Below the pieces are notes generated by a model. It was not told where the DNA came from, searched no databases, and worked only from the letters and a program-made list of their open reading frames with translations. From NCBI GenBank assembly GCA_002720475.1, contig PBIL01000014.1, forward strand, positions 1-36,222: a stretch of 36,222 nt of DNA. Reading direction: 5' to 3'. Below are positions 23,832 through 34,317 of this stretch, piece by piece. The first letter of the stretch is position 1; every line of letters starts with the position of its first letter. The DNA is from Roseovarius sp. (GTDB lineage: Bacteria > Pseudomonadota > Alphaproteobacteria > Rhodobacterales > Rhodobacteraceae). A program made the position numbers and the translations under genes.

Positions 23832-26486
23832 ATGAACGACATCCTGATCTTCGCCGACCGGACCGATGCCGGCCGCAGAATCGCCTTGGAACTTGCGAAA
23901 CGAACGATCGAATCTCCCGCCGTTTATGCCCTGCCCAGGGGCGGAGTGCCCGTGGCGGTAGAAGTTGCCGAGGCGCTCGGCGCGCCGCTCGATCTGGTCT
24001 TGGTACGCAAGATCGGTGCGCCGGCCCAACCCGAGGTCGCCCTTGCCGCCGTGGTTGAAGGCGAGCCTCCCCAGATGGTGATCAATGAAGAGGTGATGCG
24101 CCGTTCCGGCGCGACCGAGACCTATCTCGCCCGCGAGCGTGATCGCCAGATCCAGGAGATGCTGCGCCGGCGGACCCGCTATCTGGGCTCGCGCGCGCGC
24201 GTCGATCCCGCCGGGCACACTGCCATCGTCGTCGATGACGGGCTCGCGACGGGGGCCACGATGAAGGCGGCGATCACCGCGCTGCGACGGCAGGGAGCGA
24301 AGCGCATCATTGCCGCGGTTCCCGTCGCGCCCGAATCGGAGGTCGCGGCCCTGCGCGAGATCGCCGACGATGTGGTCTGCCTCTCCGCCCCGCGGTTTTT
24401 TCGCGGGGTCGGCGGTGCCTATCAAGACTTTCACCAACTCAGCGATGAGGAAACCATCGGCTATCTTCGCCGTGTCTGGACCCTGGCAGCCGAGGTCGAT
24501 GGCGAGCCCATGCTGCAGCGCGGGGTGAAGATCCCACCCCTCGGTCTCGACGGCGATCTGGTCTTCCCGCCCGAGCCGCGGGGGATCGTGCTCTTCGCCC
24601 ATGGCAGCGGATCGAGCCGGCTCAGCCCGCGCAACATCGACGTGGCCGGGAGCCTCAACAAGATGGGATTCGCCACGCTGCTTCTGGATCTCCTCACGCC
24701 GCAGGAAGCCGAGGACAGGCGCAACGTCTTCGACATTCCGCTGCTGGCCGAGAGGCTTCTCGAGGCGGAGATGTGGATCAGCGCCGAGCCAGAGTTGGCT
24801 GAACTGCCCCTGGGGCTTTTCGGCGCCAGCACAGGCGCGGCGGCGGCGCTTCTGGCGGCCGCAGAGCTTGGATCGCGGATTTCGGCCGTCGTATCGCGCG
24901 GCGGGCGTCCCGATCTGGCCGGGCCGCGCCTTTCGGATGTGACGGCACCGACGCTGCTGATTGTCGGCGGAAACGACACCCAGGTTCTGGACCTGAACCG
25001 GAAGGCCCTCGCGCAACTGAGATGCGAAAGGCTGCTTCGGATCGTCCCGGGCGCGGGGCATCTGTTCGAAGGGCCCGGCCAGATGGAGGCGGTCACCGAA
25101 TTCGCCGGCGCGTGGTTCCAGCACTATCTCGTGGCAGCCGCAGAGCAGGAACTCGCGCCGCGGCGCGAGTCCCTCGCACCGCCGCCCGCCACCCCCGCGG
25201 ACGTCCTGCGCGCCGCCGCCGAGCCGTTGCCCGATCCGGAGGATCCGGGCTTCGGCGCGGTCTTCGACCGTTTCGGCGAAGCAAGGGTTGTCCTGCTCGG
25301 CGAGGCGTCCCATGGCACCTCGGAATTCTACCGCGCCCGCGCCGCCATCACCCGGCGGCTGATCGAAAGGCACGGCTTCAACATCGTCGCGATCGAGGGG
25401 GACTGGCCCGACGCGGCCACGATCGACCGCCATGTCCGGGCCCTGCCCGCGCGCAGGCGCAACGTCCCACCCTTCACCCGGTTTCCCACATGGATGTGGC
25501 GAAACAGGGATTTCGATGACTTCGTCGGCTGGTTGCGGCACCACAATGCCGGCCGCGCCCCGGACGAAAAGGTGCGCGTTCAGGGGCTGGATCTCTACAG
25601 CATGTTCAATTCCCTTGCCGAGGTTCTGGCCTATCTCGATGGGGTCGATCCCGAGGCCGGGGCGGTGGCGCGGCGGCGATATGCCTGCCTGGCACCATAT
25701 TCGCACGAACCCGCCGCCTATGGTCGCGCGGCGCTGACCCAAGGTTATGCCATGTGCGAGGAACCGGTGAATCGCGTCCTTGTCGATCTGCTGGCCAAGG
25801 AACTGTCCTATGCTCGCCGCAACGGCGAGGCGTTCTTCGATACCACCCAGAACGCCCGCGTCGTGCGCGATGCCGAGCGCTATTATCGCGTGATGTATTA
25901 CGGCTCGCATGAAAGCTGGAACCTGCGCGACATCCACATGTTCCAGACCCTCAAGCAGATCATGGACCATGTGGGCGAGCAGGCAAAAGCCGTTGTCTGG
26001 GCGCATAACTCGCATATCGGCGACGCGCGTGTGACCGACATGGGCGTCAACCGGGACGAGTTGAACATCGGGCAGCTTTGCCGCGAGGAATGGGGAGAGC
26101 AGGCGCAGTTGATCGGTTTTGGAACCCACACCGGCACGGTGGCGGCCGCGTCCGACTGGGACGGCCCGATGGAAGTCAAGGCGGTTCGCCCCTCGCGCCC
26201 CGACAGCCACGAGGCCCTGTGCCACGAGATCGGCGTCGAGCGTTTCCTGCTCGACCTGCGCCGCGGCGTCAACGACCCGCTTCGCCAGGTCATGTCCGAA
26301 CCGCGGCTTGAGCGTTATATCGGGGTGATCTACCGCCCTGAGACCGAGCGCTGGAGTCACTACAGCCACGCCTTGCTGGGCCAGCAGTATGACGGCTTCG
26401 TATGGTTCGACCGGACCAGCGCCGTGGTGCCACTGCCCACGCAGGCGGGACGCGGCGAGGACGAGACCTATCCCTTCGGGCTGTAG
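23832..26486 (+). CDS. Phosphoribosyltransferase / alpha-beta hydrolase / erythromycin-esterase-like fusion
   Basis: 884 residues, three domains. Residues 1-~215 form a type I phosphoribosyltransferase with the PRPP loop V-V-D-D-G-L-A-T-G-A-T (~132-142). Residues ~225-440 are a dienelactone-hydrolase-like alpha/beta hydrolase with nucleophile Ser333 in G-A-S-T-G and a late G-A-G-H-L-F-E-G. Residues ~470-870 are an erythromycin-esterase (EreA/B-like) domain with G-E-A-S-H-G (E491, H494), I-E-G-D-W-P-D and A-H-N-S-H (725-728). Proteins pairing PRTase with the esterase domain (Rv2030c type) belong to the M. tuberculosis DosR hypoxia regulon. Here a FNR-type box lies upstream. AGGAG stands nine bases before the ATG. 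The substrate is unknown; macrolide hydrolysis is not implied. Confidence 0.87.
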   Translation: MNDILIFADRTDAGRRIALELAKRTIESPAVYALPRGGVPVAVEVAEALGAPLDLVLVRKIGAPAQPEVALAAVVEGEPPQMVINEEVMRRSGATETYLARERDRQIQEMLRRRTRYLGSRARVDPAGHTAIVVDDGLATGATMKAAITALRRQGAKRIIAAVPVAPESEVAALREIADDVVCLSAPRFFRGVGGAYQDFHQLSDEETIGYLRRVWTLAAEVDGEPMLQRGVKIPPLGLDGDLVFPPEPRGIVLFAHGSGSSRLSPRNIDVAGSLNKMGFATLLLDLLTPQEAEDRRNVFDIPLLAERLLEAEMWISAEPELAELPLGLFGASTGAAAALLAAAELGSRISAVVSRGGRPDLAGPRLSDVTAPTLLIVGGNDTQVLDLNRKALAQLRCERLLRIVPGAGHLFEGPGQMEAVTEFAGAWFQHYLVAAAEQELAPRRESLAPPPATPADVLRAAAEPLPDPEDPGFGAVFDRFGEARVVLLGEASHGTSEFYRARAAITRRLIERHGFNIVAIEGDWPDAATIDRHVRALPARRRNVPPFTRFPTWMWRNRDFDDFVGWLRHHNAGRAPDEKVRVQGLDLYSMFNSLAEVLAYLDGVDPEAGAVARRRYACLAPYSHEPAAYGRAALTQGYAMCEEPVNRVLVDLLAKELSYARRNGEAFFDTTQNARVVRDAERYYRVMYYGSHESWNLRDIHMFQTLKQIMDHVGEQAKAVVWAHNSHIGDARVTDMGVNRDELNIGQLCREEWGEQAQLIGFGTHTGTVAAASDWDGPMEVKAVRPSRPDSHEALCHEIGVERFLLDLRRGVNDPLRQVMSEPRLERYIGVIYRPETERWSHYSHALLGQQYDGFVWFDRTSAVVPLPTQAGRGEDETYPFGL

Positions 26487-26837
26487 CCATGACCGCGCAC
26501 AACGCCGTGATTGAAGAGGCGTTTCGCGATCTCTCCGATCCGCCGGGGATCGCGGACGAAAACCCTTTGCGCGTCAACGCCGACTGCTTCGCGGCGAGCA
26601 GCCGACCATCACCCGGTTGCCATCAGTGCGGATCCAGACGTCCCGATGACCATGCGCGTTCGTACTACATACCGCATACTCCGTTGATGTCGGACACCAT
26701 GGCGCAAAGTCCGAACGACACTTGACCAGACACGCATGCGCCTCCGAGATAGCTGATTGTTCAGGACCCAACGAAGCCTGGAATGGATGGTGCCCGAGTG
26801 CAGGCATGCGGCGCGGGTCGCGTGGCTGGACGCGACT
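26487..26837 (+). other. Gene-poor spacer with a possible truncated N-terminus
   Basis: An ATG at 26489, three bases after the esterase-fusion stop, opens M-T-A-H-N-A-V-I-E-E-A-F-R-D-L-S-D-P-P-G-I-A-D-E-N-P, which reads like a real protein start. After about 30 residues the translation becomes Cys/Arg/Ser-rich and unconvincing. It is probably the stump of a deleted gene. A GTCGCG/CGCGAC stem (26817-26836) lies just past the stop of the convergent ATPase and has no T-tract. Confidence 0.35.
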
Positions 26838-29525
26838 TCACCCCGCCTTTGCGGAAAGCCGAAACCTCAAAGTGATCCAGGCCTGCCCGAAAACCAGGGG
26901 CACGAGGCTTGCGACGGCGGCCAGAGCGAGACCGGTGCCTCCCGGGGCATCAAGCTTGAGCAGGCTCGCCAATGGCGGGAGAAAGAGTGCAAGACCGATC
27001 AGCCCGAGGCTGAGCGAGATGGCCCCCCAGACATAGCGGTTGCTCGTCACATCGTTGCGCAGCAAGCCCGCCTCGGGATCGCGCATGTTGAACACGTTCC
27101 ACAACTGGCCGATGGAGAGTGTCGTGAAAGCGACCGTGATGGCCGGCCCCGTGTCTAGCCCAAGCCAGTAGAGCGACAGGCCGAACGCGCCGAGGGTGGC
27201 CACGGTGATCGAAGCGCCGAGCACGGCAATGAGGACCCAGTGCTCGCGCAGGACAATCGACTCGCTGGGGTCGCGCGGGGGCCTTTTCATGACATTGTCG
27301 TCGCCGCGCCCGAGGCCGAGCGCGAAGGCCGGAAAAACATCCGTCACCAGGTTCAGATACAGGATCTGCAACGGCAGGAGCGGCGTCGGCAATCCGCCGG
27401 CAATGGCGAGCCCCACCACGAGAACTTCGCTCAGGTTGCACGACATCAGGTAAATCACGAATTTCCGGATATTTCCGAAGATCACCCTGCCCTGTCGCAT
27501 CGCGGCGATGATGGTGGGAAAGGAATCGTCGCGCAGCACCATGTGGGCCGCCTCCTTGGCGACCTCTGTCCCGCGCTGGCCCATGGCGATCCCGATGTCG
27601 GCCTTCTTGAGGGCGGGCGCGTCGTTAACCCCGTCGCCTGTCATCATCACGACATGGCCGGCCTGCTGGTAGAGCGCGACGAGCGTCAGCTTTGTCCTGG
27701 GTGCGACCCGGGCGAAGACATCGGCCGACAGCACACGTTTGCGGAGATCCTCGTCTGCCTCGTCCGCATCGACACCGGCGATCTCGCTACCCTCGACCAC
27801 GGTCAGCTCGCCATCCGCCAGACCTGCGGATCTGGCGATGGCGCGTGCCGTTTCGGCATGATCGCCGGTCAGCATCACGACTCGGACGCCCGCCGAGCGG
27901 CTTGCCGCAATGGCGTCGGGCACATCTCTCCGGATGGGATCGCGCAGGCCGACGAGCCCGACAAGCGTGAGATTCCCGTAGGGTTCGGCGTCCGGTGCGG
28001 CCCGCTTCATGGCCAGCGCAAGAAGTCGCAATCCGTCGCGCGCCGCCTCGGCGCTTCGCGCGTTCCAGTCCTCGCGCCCGGCGTCGTCCAGCGGTTCCGG
28101 TCCCTCGGCCCCAAGGACTTGGGTGCATGCCTTGATGACGGCTTCGGGCGCGCCCTTCACGGCAAAGACATGGCTCTCCCCGTCGCCGTGAACCGTCGCC
28201 ATCATCTTGAGGCCAGGATCGAAGGCGTGTTCGTTCTCCTTCGGGTGATCCTGCAGCAGGTTGTCGCGGGACAGACCAGCCTTTTTCGCGACTGAAAGAA
28301 GTGCGATCTCCATCGGGTCGCCCGCCCGGCCATCCTCGGAGCCATCGCCAAGTTCGGCGCTGTTGCACAGCGCACCGACACGAAGCGCCCAGGCAAGACG
28401 GTCGTCCTTCCCCGGATCGATGGCCTCACCGTCCGCCTCGAAACCTTCTCCTCCGTCGTCGACCGAAACATCAGAACCAGCCAGAAGATAGCGTGCCGCA
28501 GTCATCCGGTTTTCCGTCAGTGTGCCGGTCTTGTCGGTCAGGATCACCGTGGTTGCGCCAAGGGTCTCGACCGAGGAAAGCTGGATGATCAAGGCGTTGC
28601 GTTCACTCATCCGCCACATGCCCCGCGCAAGGCTGAGAGTGGCGACCACCGGCAGGCCTTCGGGCACGGCGGCCACGGCAAGCGCCACGCCGGTCTGCAC
28701 CATGACGGCGATCTCGTAGCCTCGCAGGATGCCCGCGGCGATCGTCAGCGCGGCGAGTCCCAGAGTCAGCCAGACCAGACGGCGGCCCAGCCTGTCGAGA
28801 CGCCTCTCCAGCGGCGGCACCTCGCCCTCGGCGCTTTGCGCGAGGTCGCTGATCTGCCCGATCTCGGTATCCATCCCTGTCGCCACGACAATGCCCACGC
28901 CCGAGCCTTGCGTGATCGCGGTGCCCTTGAACGCCATGCTGGCGCGGTCGCCCAGCGCCGCATCAGCGGCCACCGGCGCAACCGCCTTGCCGACAGGAAC
29001 CGACTCCCCCGTGAGGACGCTTTCGTCGGCCTGAAGGTTCGATGCTTCGACAAGCCTCAAATCGGCCGTCACCACGTCGCCCGCCGCAAGAACGACCAGA
29101 TCGCCCGGGACCAGTTCATGGGCCTCGATCATCCGTTCCTCGCCCCCCCTGCGGACCCGTGTGCGGATCTCGGCGATCCGCATCAGCGCCTCCATCGAGC
29201 GCGCGGCGCGCAGCTCGGTGAAGAAACCGATCGCGCCGTTGATGACGAGGACGACGATAATGGCTGCCCCTTCGGCGTTATCGCCCAGCACGAAAGACAG
29301 CGCTGCCGCACAGCTCAGCAGACAGACAATGACACTTTCGAATTGGTGCTTGAGGATGGCAAGAAGGCCCTTGCGCTCCTTTTTCCGCAGCTTGTTGGGA
29401 CCATGCTCCTTGAGCCGCCGACGCGCCTCGTCCTCAGAAAGACCGGAAGCGGGATCGACCCCAAGCGCCTCGGCGATGGCGCTTGCCTCTCGCGCAAAGG
29501 CGGTCTCCGAAACATTCTTCAACAT
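26838..29525 (-). CDS. P2-type cation-transporting ATPase at the end of the arc operon
   Basis: 895 residues. A cation-ATPase N-terminal domain (~12-70, G-L-S-x-x-E-A-R-R-R-L-x-x-x-G-P-N), LTGES, PEGLP at 288-292 in TM4, phosphorylated Asp331 in DKTGTLT, MTGDGVNDAPAL and a C-terminal six-helix block. TM4 Glu289, TM5 N-L-S-E and TM6 N-L-V-T-D match the SERCA ion ligands, so Ca2+ (or Mn2+) is likely; Na+/K+-like P2 pumps cannot be excluded. No HMA domain is present, unlike the 367-3285 pump. GAAGGAAGAG precedes the ATG at 29525. It lies 76 bases after arcC on the same strand, so it is probably co-transcribed. Confidence 0.9.
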   Translation of the reverse strand: MLKNVSETAFAREASAIAEALGVDPASGLSEDEARRRLKEHGPNKLRKKERKGLLAILKHQFESVIVCLLSCAAALSFVLGDNAEGAAIIVVLVINGAIGFFTELRAARSMEALMRIAEIRTRVRRGGEERMIEAHELVPGDLVVLAAGDVVTADLRLVEASNLQADESVLTGESVPVGKAVAPVAADAALGDRASMAFKGTAITQGSGVGIVVATGMDTEIGQISDLAQSAEGEVPPLERRLDRLGRRLVWLTLGLAALTIAAGILRGYEIAVMVQTGVALAVAAVPEGLPVVATLSLARGMWRMSERNALIIQLSSVETLGATTVILTDKTGTLTENRMTAARYLLAGSDVSVDDGGEGFEADGEAIDPGKDDRLAWALRVGALCNSAELGDGSEDGRAGDPMEIALLSVAKKAGLSRDNLLQDHPKENEHAFDPGLKMMATVHGDGESHVFAVKGAPEAVIKACTQVLGAEGPEPLDDAGREDWNARSAEAARDGLRLLALAMKRAAPDAEPYGNLTLVGLVGLRDPIRRDVPDAIAASRSAGVRVVMLTGDHAETARAIARSAGLADGELTVVEGSEIAGVDADEADEDLRKRVLSADVFARVAPRTKLTLVALYQQAGHVVMMTGDGVNDAPALKKADIGIAMGQRGTEVAKEAAHMVLRDDSFPTIIAAMRQGRVIFGNIRKFVIYLMSCNLSEVLVVGLAIAGGLPTPLLPLQILYLNLVTDVFPAFALGLGRGDDNVMKRPPRDPSESIVLREHWVLIAVLGASITVATLGAFGLSLYWLGLDTGPAITVAFTTLSIGQLWNVFNMRDPEAGLLRNDVTSNRYVWGAISLSLGLIGLALFLPPLASLLKLDAPGGTGLALAAVASLVPLVFGQAWITLRFRLSAKAG

Positions 29526-29601
29526 CTTCTCTTCCTTCTTGCGCCCGCCGATACCCGGCCGGACGAGATCGTGCCGGCGGTCGGCGCTCATCGAGGAATT
29601 G

Positions 29602-30525
29602 TCAGGTGCCTTCGGCAGGCGCGATCCGGGTTCCGGCACGCCCTTCAAGAATGTCGATCGCGTCTCCAAGCCGCCCGATCCCGGCCATCCGCGCCCCAGC
29701 ACCATCCGCAAAGCGGGCTGCGGCCTCGGCCTTCGGCGCCATGGAGCCCGCAGGCAGATCGAGCGCGGTGGCTTCACCGGGCGACAGGCGGTCGATACGC
29801 CTTGCCGCGTCGGTGCCGAAATCTCGTTGGATGCCATCGACATCCGTCAGCAACAAAAGCGCATCAGCCCCAACGCTCTCGGCCAGAAGCGCGCTGGCGG
29901 CGTCCTTGTCGATCACCGCCTGCACCCCCGTGAGGCTTCCATCGGGGCGCTCCACAACCGGGATGCCGCCGCCGCCGGCGCAAATCACTATGGTGCCATG
30001 CTGCAGCAGAAGCCGGATCACCTTGATGTCCGGGATCTCCACCGGCGCGGGCGAGGGCACGACGCGGCGCCAGTGTTCGCCATCCTCGGCGATGCTCCAG
30101 CCGTGACGCGCGGCCATCTCGTCGGCCGTGGCCTTGTCATAGACGGGGCCCACGAATTTCGTGGGTGTCTCGAAGGCCGGATCATCTGGGTCAACGCGGA
30201 TCTGGGTCAGCAGCGTGGCGACCGGCATGGCATGGCCGAGGGCGTTCTCGAGTTCCTGTTCGATCAGATAGCCGATCATGCCCTCGGTTTCGGCTCCCAT
30301 CACGTCGAGCGGATATATCTCATCCGGTTTGTAGGCGAGGCCCTGAAGGGCAAGCAGCCCGACCTGCGGGCCGTTGCCGTGGGTTACGACAAGGTCATGG
30401 CCTGCCTCCACAACCCGCGCCAGCGCTTCCGCGGCGATGCGAGCATTCTCGCGCTGGTTCTCGGCCGTCATGGCCTGCCCGCGGACGAGCAGCGCGTTGC
30501 CGCCAAGGGCTGCCACCACCAGCAT
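29602..30525 (-). CDS. arcC: Carbamate kinase
   Basis: Last enzyme of the arginine deiminase pathway: carbamoyl phosphate + ADP gives ATP, CO2 and NH3. The 307 residues fit the family. Motifs: A-L-G-G-N-A-L at the N-terminus, T-H-G-N-G-P-Q-V-G, C-A-G-G-G-G-I-P-V, V-I-D-K-D-A-A and L-L-L-T-D-V-D. The start ATG at 30525 is four bases after the arcB stop with no clear Shine-Dalgarno, so coupled translation is likely. Confidence 0.93.
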   Translation of the reverse strand: MLVVAALGGNALLVRGQAMTAENQRENARIAAEALARVVEAGHDLVVTHGNGPQVGLLALQGLAYKPDEIYPLDVMGAETEGMIGYLIEQELENALGHAMPVATLLTQIRVDPDDPAFETPTKFVGPVYDKATADEMAARHGWSIAEDGEHWRRVVPSPAPVEIPDIKVIRLLLQHGTIVICAGGGGIPVVERPDGSLTGVQAVIDKDAASALLAESVGADALLLLTDVDGIQRDFGTDAARRIDRLSPGEATALDLPAGSMAPKAEAAARFADGAGARMAGIGRLGDAIDILEGRAGTRIAPAEGT

Positions 30526-30529
30526 CGAC

Positions 30530-31531
30530 TCAGCCCGCCAGCGTGGCGACGAGCACCGCCTTGATGGTGTGCAGCCGGTTCTCGGCCTGGTCGAAAACGA
30601 TCGAGGCCGCGCTTTCGAACACCTCATCGGTCACCTCCATCTCGGCGATGCCGAACTCCCGTTCCATCTGCGCGCCCACTTCGGTCTCGGCGTTGTGGAA
30701 GGCTGGCAGGCAATGCATGAAGCGCGTGCGCGGGTTTCCGGTACCCGCCATGACCTCGGCCGTCACCTGATAGGGTTTCAGCAGCTTGATCCGCTCGGCC
30801 CATCTCTCCTTCGGCTCGCCCATCGAGACCCAGACATCGGTGTAGAGGAAATCGGCACCCAGCGTCGCCTCGCTCACGTCCTCTGTGATCACGATCTGCG
30901 CGCCGGTCTCCTTCGCGATCGCGCGCGCCTCGGTCTCGATCTCCGTCGCGGGCCAGCAGGCGCGCGGCGCGCAGAGGCGCACGTCCATGCCCATCTTGGC
31001 ACCTCCGATCAGCAGGCTGTCGCCCATATTGTTGCCGGCATCCCCCAGGAAGCAGAAGGTGATGTCGCGCCAGGGCTTTCCGGAATGTTCCTGCATGGTC
31101 AGGAAATCGGCCAGGATCTGGGTAGGGTGAAACTCATCAGTGAGGCCGTTCCAGACGGGCACGCCGGCGTGGGCGGCCAGCTCCTCCACCACCTTCTGGC
31201 CGAAACCGCGATACTCGATGCCGTCGAACATGCGGCCCAGGACACGCGCAGTGTCCTTGACCGTTTCCTTCCGGCCAATATGCGAACCCGAGGGGCCGAG
31301 ATAGGTGACGTTCGCGCCCTGGTCATGGGCGGCCACCTCGAAGCCCGCACGGGTGCGGGTGCTGTCCTTCTCGAAGATCAGGGCGATCTCCTTGCCAAGC
31401 AGCAGCGGCTGCTCGGTACCGGCATATTTCGCGGCCTTCAGGTCCGCCGACAGCTTCAGCAGGAAGCCAATCTCGGCGGGGGTGAAATCCCGAAGGCTCA
31501 GGAAATGACGGTTCTTGAGATTGTAGGCCAT
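30530..31531 (-). CDS. arcB: Ornithine carbamoyltransferase, catabolic
   Basis: 333 residues. Carbamoyl-phosphate site S-T-R-T-R at 57-61, H-P-T-Q at 135-138, the ornithine-loop S-M-G at 236-238 and H-C-L-P-A at 273-277. In this pathway it runs from citrulline plus phosphate to ornithine plus carbamoyl phosphate. The position between arcA and arcC, and the length typical of catabolic enzymes (~335), support this over the biosynthetic ArgF role. AGGAGAA precedes the ATG; nine bases separate it from arcA. Confidence 0.94.
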   Translation of the reverse strand: MAYNLKNRHFLSLRDFTPAEIGFLLKLSADLKAAKYAGTEQPLLLGKEIALIFEKDSTRTRAGFEVAAHDQGANVTYLGPSGSHIGRKETVKDTARVLGRMFDGIEYRGFGQKVVEELAAHAGVPVWNGLTDEFHPTQILADFLTMQEHSGKPWRDITFCFLGDAGNNMGDSLLIGGAKMGMDVRLCAPRACWPATEIETEARAIAKETGAQIVITEDVSEATLGADFLYTDVWVSMGEPKERWAERIKLLKPYQVTAEVMAGTGNPRTRFMHCLPAFHNAETEVGAQMEREFGIAEMEVTDEVFESAASIVFDQAENRLHTIKAVLVATLAG

Positions 31532-31540
31532 GCGGTTCTC

Positions 31541-32770
31541 CTATGCCGGGTCGCGGATCGTGGGGCAGCTCATGCAGCGCCCGCCACCGCGACCGCGGCC
31601 AAGTTCGGCGCCCGGCACCTCAAGCACCTCGATGCCCTCGGCGCGCAGGGCGGCATTGGTGTCGTCGTTGCGGTCGTAGCCGACCACTACGCCGGGCCGC
31701 AGCGCCAGCACGTTGTTGCCATCGTTCCACTGCTCGCGCGATGCCTCGAACGTGTCGGTGCCGCCGGTCGGCACGACGGTGAGCCGCTTGAAGCCCATCG
31801 CCCTGGCCAGCACGTCGAACAGTGGCCGGTCGATGCGGCGTATATCGAGCGGCGCACGCCCCTCTCCGGGGCGCAGGTCGTAAACCGTCATTTGGGCGGC
31901 AACCTCGGTAAAGCTGGTCACCACCTCTCCGCCGCAAAAGGTGAAGACGGTATCGAGATGCATCGCGGCGCGTGATTTTGGAAGCTGGCAGGCCAGCACG
32001 CGGGTCGCACGCCCCTGATCGAACAGCGCCTCGGCCAGCAGGCCCACCGCCTGCGGCGAGGTCCGCTCGCCCATGCCGATCAGGACGAGGCCCTCGCCCA
32101 CCGGCATCACGTCTCCGCCTTCCAGCGTGGCGTGACCGAAATCATGCGTGGGATCGCCCCAGAGCACCTCGGCCCGGCCCGCGAACTTGGGGTGGAAGCG
32201 GTAGATTACCGCGCTCAGCAGCGTCTCGGGCCGCCGCGCCCGCCAATACATCGGGTTGAGGGTGACGCCCGAATAGATCCAGGCGCTGTTGTCACGGGTA
32301 AAAAGCGTGTTGGGCAGCGGCGGCAACACGAAGCCGAGCCGCCCGAGATAGGCACCGAACATGCCCGCTGGCTCGAACGGCAGATCGTCCACCGTCAGCC
32401 CGCCCATCAGGATTTCGGCAAGCTCGGGGCCCGAAAGCTCCTCCATCCAGGCGCGCAGCTCGTCCAGCATGCCCACCCCGATCTCCTGCGGCGTGATCCG
32501 GTGATCCAGCACCCAGGCACGCGCCTCCGGACGATCCAGCACCTCGCCCAGCAGCGCGGCGGTATCGAGCACCTCGACCCCCTCGCCACGCATCAGATCG
32601 GCAAAGACGTCGTGATCCTTCTGCGCCTGCTTGACCCAGAACACATCGTCGAACAGCAAATCCTCGCAGTTCTGCGGTGTCAGGCGCCGATGCGCGCGTC
32701 CGGGCCGGCAGACGATCACCTGCCGCAGCCGGCCGGTTTCTGAATGCACGCCAAGCTCGAGATCGCTCAT
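31541..32770 (-). CDS. arcA: Arginine deiminase
   Basis: 409 residues. Hydrolyses arginine to citrulline and ammonia. It has F-T-R-D-N-S, the E-G-G-D-V segment after [12 protein letters not shown] and the nucleophile Cys399 in G-G-G-R-C-M-S-C-P, matching Cys406 of P. aeruginosa ArcA. The ATG overlaps the arcD-like stop (ATGA), with GGGAGG upstream. The open frame extends much further upstream, but that part overlaps the transporter and reads as low-complexity Arg/Gly. With arcB and arcC it gives one ATP per arginine without respiration. Confidence 0.95.
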   Translation of the reverse strand: MSDLELGVHSETGRLRQVIVCRPGRAHRRLTPQNCEDLLFDDVFWVKQAQKDHDVFADLMRGEGVEVLDTAALLGEVLDRPEARAWVLDHRITPQEIGVGMLDELRAWMEELSGPELAEILMGGLTVDDLPFEPAGMFGAYLGRLGFVLPPLPNTLFTRDNSAWIYSGVTLNPMYWRARRPETLLSAVIYRFHPKFAGRAEVLWGDPTHDFGHATLEGGDVMPVGEGLVLIGMGERTSPQAVGLLAEALFDQGRATRVLACQLPKSRAAMHLDTVFTFCGGEVVTSFTEVAAQMTVYDLRPGEGRAPLDIRRIDRPLFDVLARAMGFKRLTVVPTGGTDTFEASREQWNDGNNVLALRPGVVVGYDRNDDTNAALRAEGIEVLEVPGAELGRGRGGGRCMSCPTIRDPA

Positions 32771-34227
32771 GCCGCACCTCCCATCACGGCGCCGACTGCA
32801 AGCGCCCCCATGATGAAGATCGTCAGGATCGCCAGAAGCGGCCAGATGAACACGATCCAGCGGTCGTAGGGCACCCGCCCGATGGCCAGCCCGCCGATCA
32901 CAACCGCGAAGGTCGGGTTGATCAGGTTCACCAGCCCGTTGGCCGACTGGTAGGCAGTGACGACAAGGTCGCGCCCCACCCCCGCGAAATCCGCAAGCGG
33001 CGCGAGGATCGGCATCGACAGGACAGCCAGCCCGGACGACGATGGCACGAAGAAGCTCATCCCCACCTCGATGCCGAACATCGTCAAGATGAAGGCCACG
33101 TTCGACAGCCCGCCCAGCGTCTGTTCGGAGGCATGCAGGATGGTGTCCGCGATCCGGCCGTTCTCCATCACCACGACAATCCCGCGCGCCAGCCCGATGA
33201 TCAGCGCCACGCCCAGAAGGTCGCGCGCCCCGTCGATATAGGCGCCGGTCAACCGTTTCTCGCCCAGACGCCCGATCAGGCCGACAAGGATGGCCGCACC
33301 GAGAAACAGCGCGCCCATCTTGGCCATCCACCAGCCCTGGCTCGACACGCCCCAGATCATCGCCACGAAGGTCGCCGCGAACACGACGAGGATGATCTTT
33401 TGGGTGCCCGTGAGCGTATCGTCGCCTTCCTCTCCGTGATCGCCCTGGAGGAACTGGCGCTTGTGGGCCTCCCACTGGCGGGCGACGACCGAGCGGTCGT
33501 TCTCGGCCTTCACGCGCGAGGCATAGCGCGTCACATAGGCGATGCATATGGCGAGCCCCCCGATCAGGATCACGAAGCGCAGGACCATGCCTTGGGTGAA
33601 GGGAATCGAGGCCGCGTCCGAGGCGATGATGGTGGCAAAGGGATTGATGGTTGACCCGAGCACACCGATGCCGGCACCGATGAGAATGATCGCGACGCCG
33701 GTGACGGCATCATAGCCCGCGCGCAGCACCACGGGCAGAAGGATCGCGTAAAAGGCAAGCGTTTCCTCCGCCATGCCGTAGGTCGTGCCGCCGATGGCGA
33801 ACAGGGCCATCAGGATCGGGATCATCCAGATCTCGCGCCCCTGCATTGACCGCATCGCCGATCGCATGCCCGTATCGATCGAGCCGGTGGCGTTGACGAC
33901 GCCCAGGAAGCCGCCCAGCAAAAGCACAAACAGCGCCACGTCGATGGCATTGGCCGCGTAACTGTCGGGATCGTAGAAGCCCGCGATGGGTGCCATGAGC
34001 ACGTCGATCGGGCCTTGCGGGTTCGCCTCGACGATCCGGAAGGTGCCGGGCACGGCGACCTCCCGCCCGATCTCCTCGTTCATCGCGCGTTCATACTGGC
34101 CTGCGGGAATGATCCAGGTCAGCGCCGCGACGAGGATGATCAGCAGAAACAGGATCGTGTAGGCAGTAGGAAAGCGCGATTGCAGGTCTGCGTCGGGCTC
34201 AGGCGTCTTTTCCGATGTGTCGGCCAT
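32767..34227 (-). CDS. YfcC/DcuC-family carrier, probable arginine/ornithine exchanger
   Basis: 486 residues with about a dozen hydrophobic helices. The N-terminal F-P-T-A-Y-T-I-L-F...W-I-I-P-A-G-Q-Y is the hallmark of the YfcC (C4-dicarboxylate-carrier-like) family. G-S-T-I-N-P-F-A-T and [11 protein letters not shown] are its conserved re-entrant motifs. A ~55-residue charged loop (ending at DTLTGTQK) divides the halves. As first gene of the arc operon it stands where ArcD usually is, so arginine uptake with ornithine export is the likely job. ACGGAGCG precedes the ATG. Confidence 0.8.
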   Translation of the reverse strand: MADTSEKTPEPDADLQSRFPTAYTILFLLIILVAALTWIIPAGQYERAMNEEIGREVAVPGTFRIVEANPQGPIDVLMAPIAGFYDPDSYAANAIDVALFVLLLGGFLGVVNATGSIDTGMRSAMRSMQGREIWMIPILMALFAIGGTTYGMAEETLAFYAILLPVVLRAGYDAVTGVAIILIGAGIGVLGSTINPFATIIASDAASIPFTQGMVLRFVILIGGLAICIAYVTRYASRVKAENDRSVVARQWEAHKRQFLQGDHGEEGDDTLTGTQKIILVVFAATFVAMIWGVSSQGWWMAKMGALFLGAAILVGLIGRLGEKRLTGAYIDGARDLLGVALIIGLARGIVVVMENGRIADTILHASEQTLGGLSNVAFILTMFGIEVGMSFFVPSSSGLAVLSMPILAPLADFAGVGRDLVVTAYQSANGLVNLINPTFAVVIGGLAIGRVPYDRWIVFIWPLLAILTIFIMGALAVGAVMGGAA

Positions 34228-34317
34228 GATCGCTCCGTCTGGATGAAAACATACTGCTTCTGGTGATGCGCGCGGAACCCCGATAGGGTCCCACCGGATG
34301 GTGTAAGAGCTCCGTCC

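Noticed and set aside
26574-26807. Minus-strand small frame in the spacer after the esterase fusion
   Set aside because: Cys/Ser/Arg-rich and without start signal or recognisable motif; a fragment at best.
31541-33547. Arginine deiminase start far upstream (668-codon frame)
   Set aside because: The extension overlaps the YfcC carrier and is low-complexity; the ATG at 32770 has GGGAGG and gives the family length.
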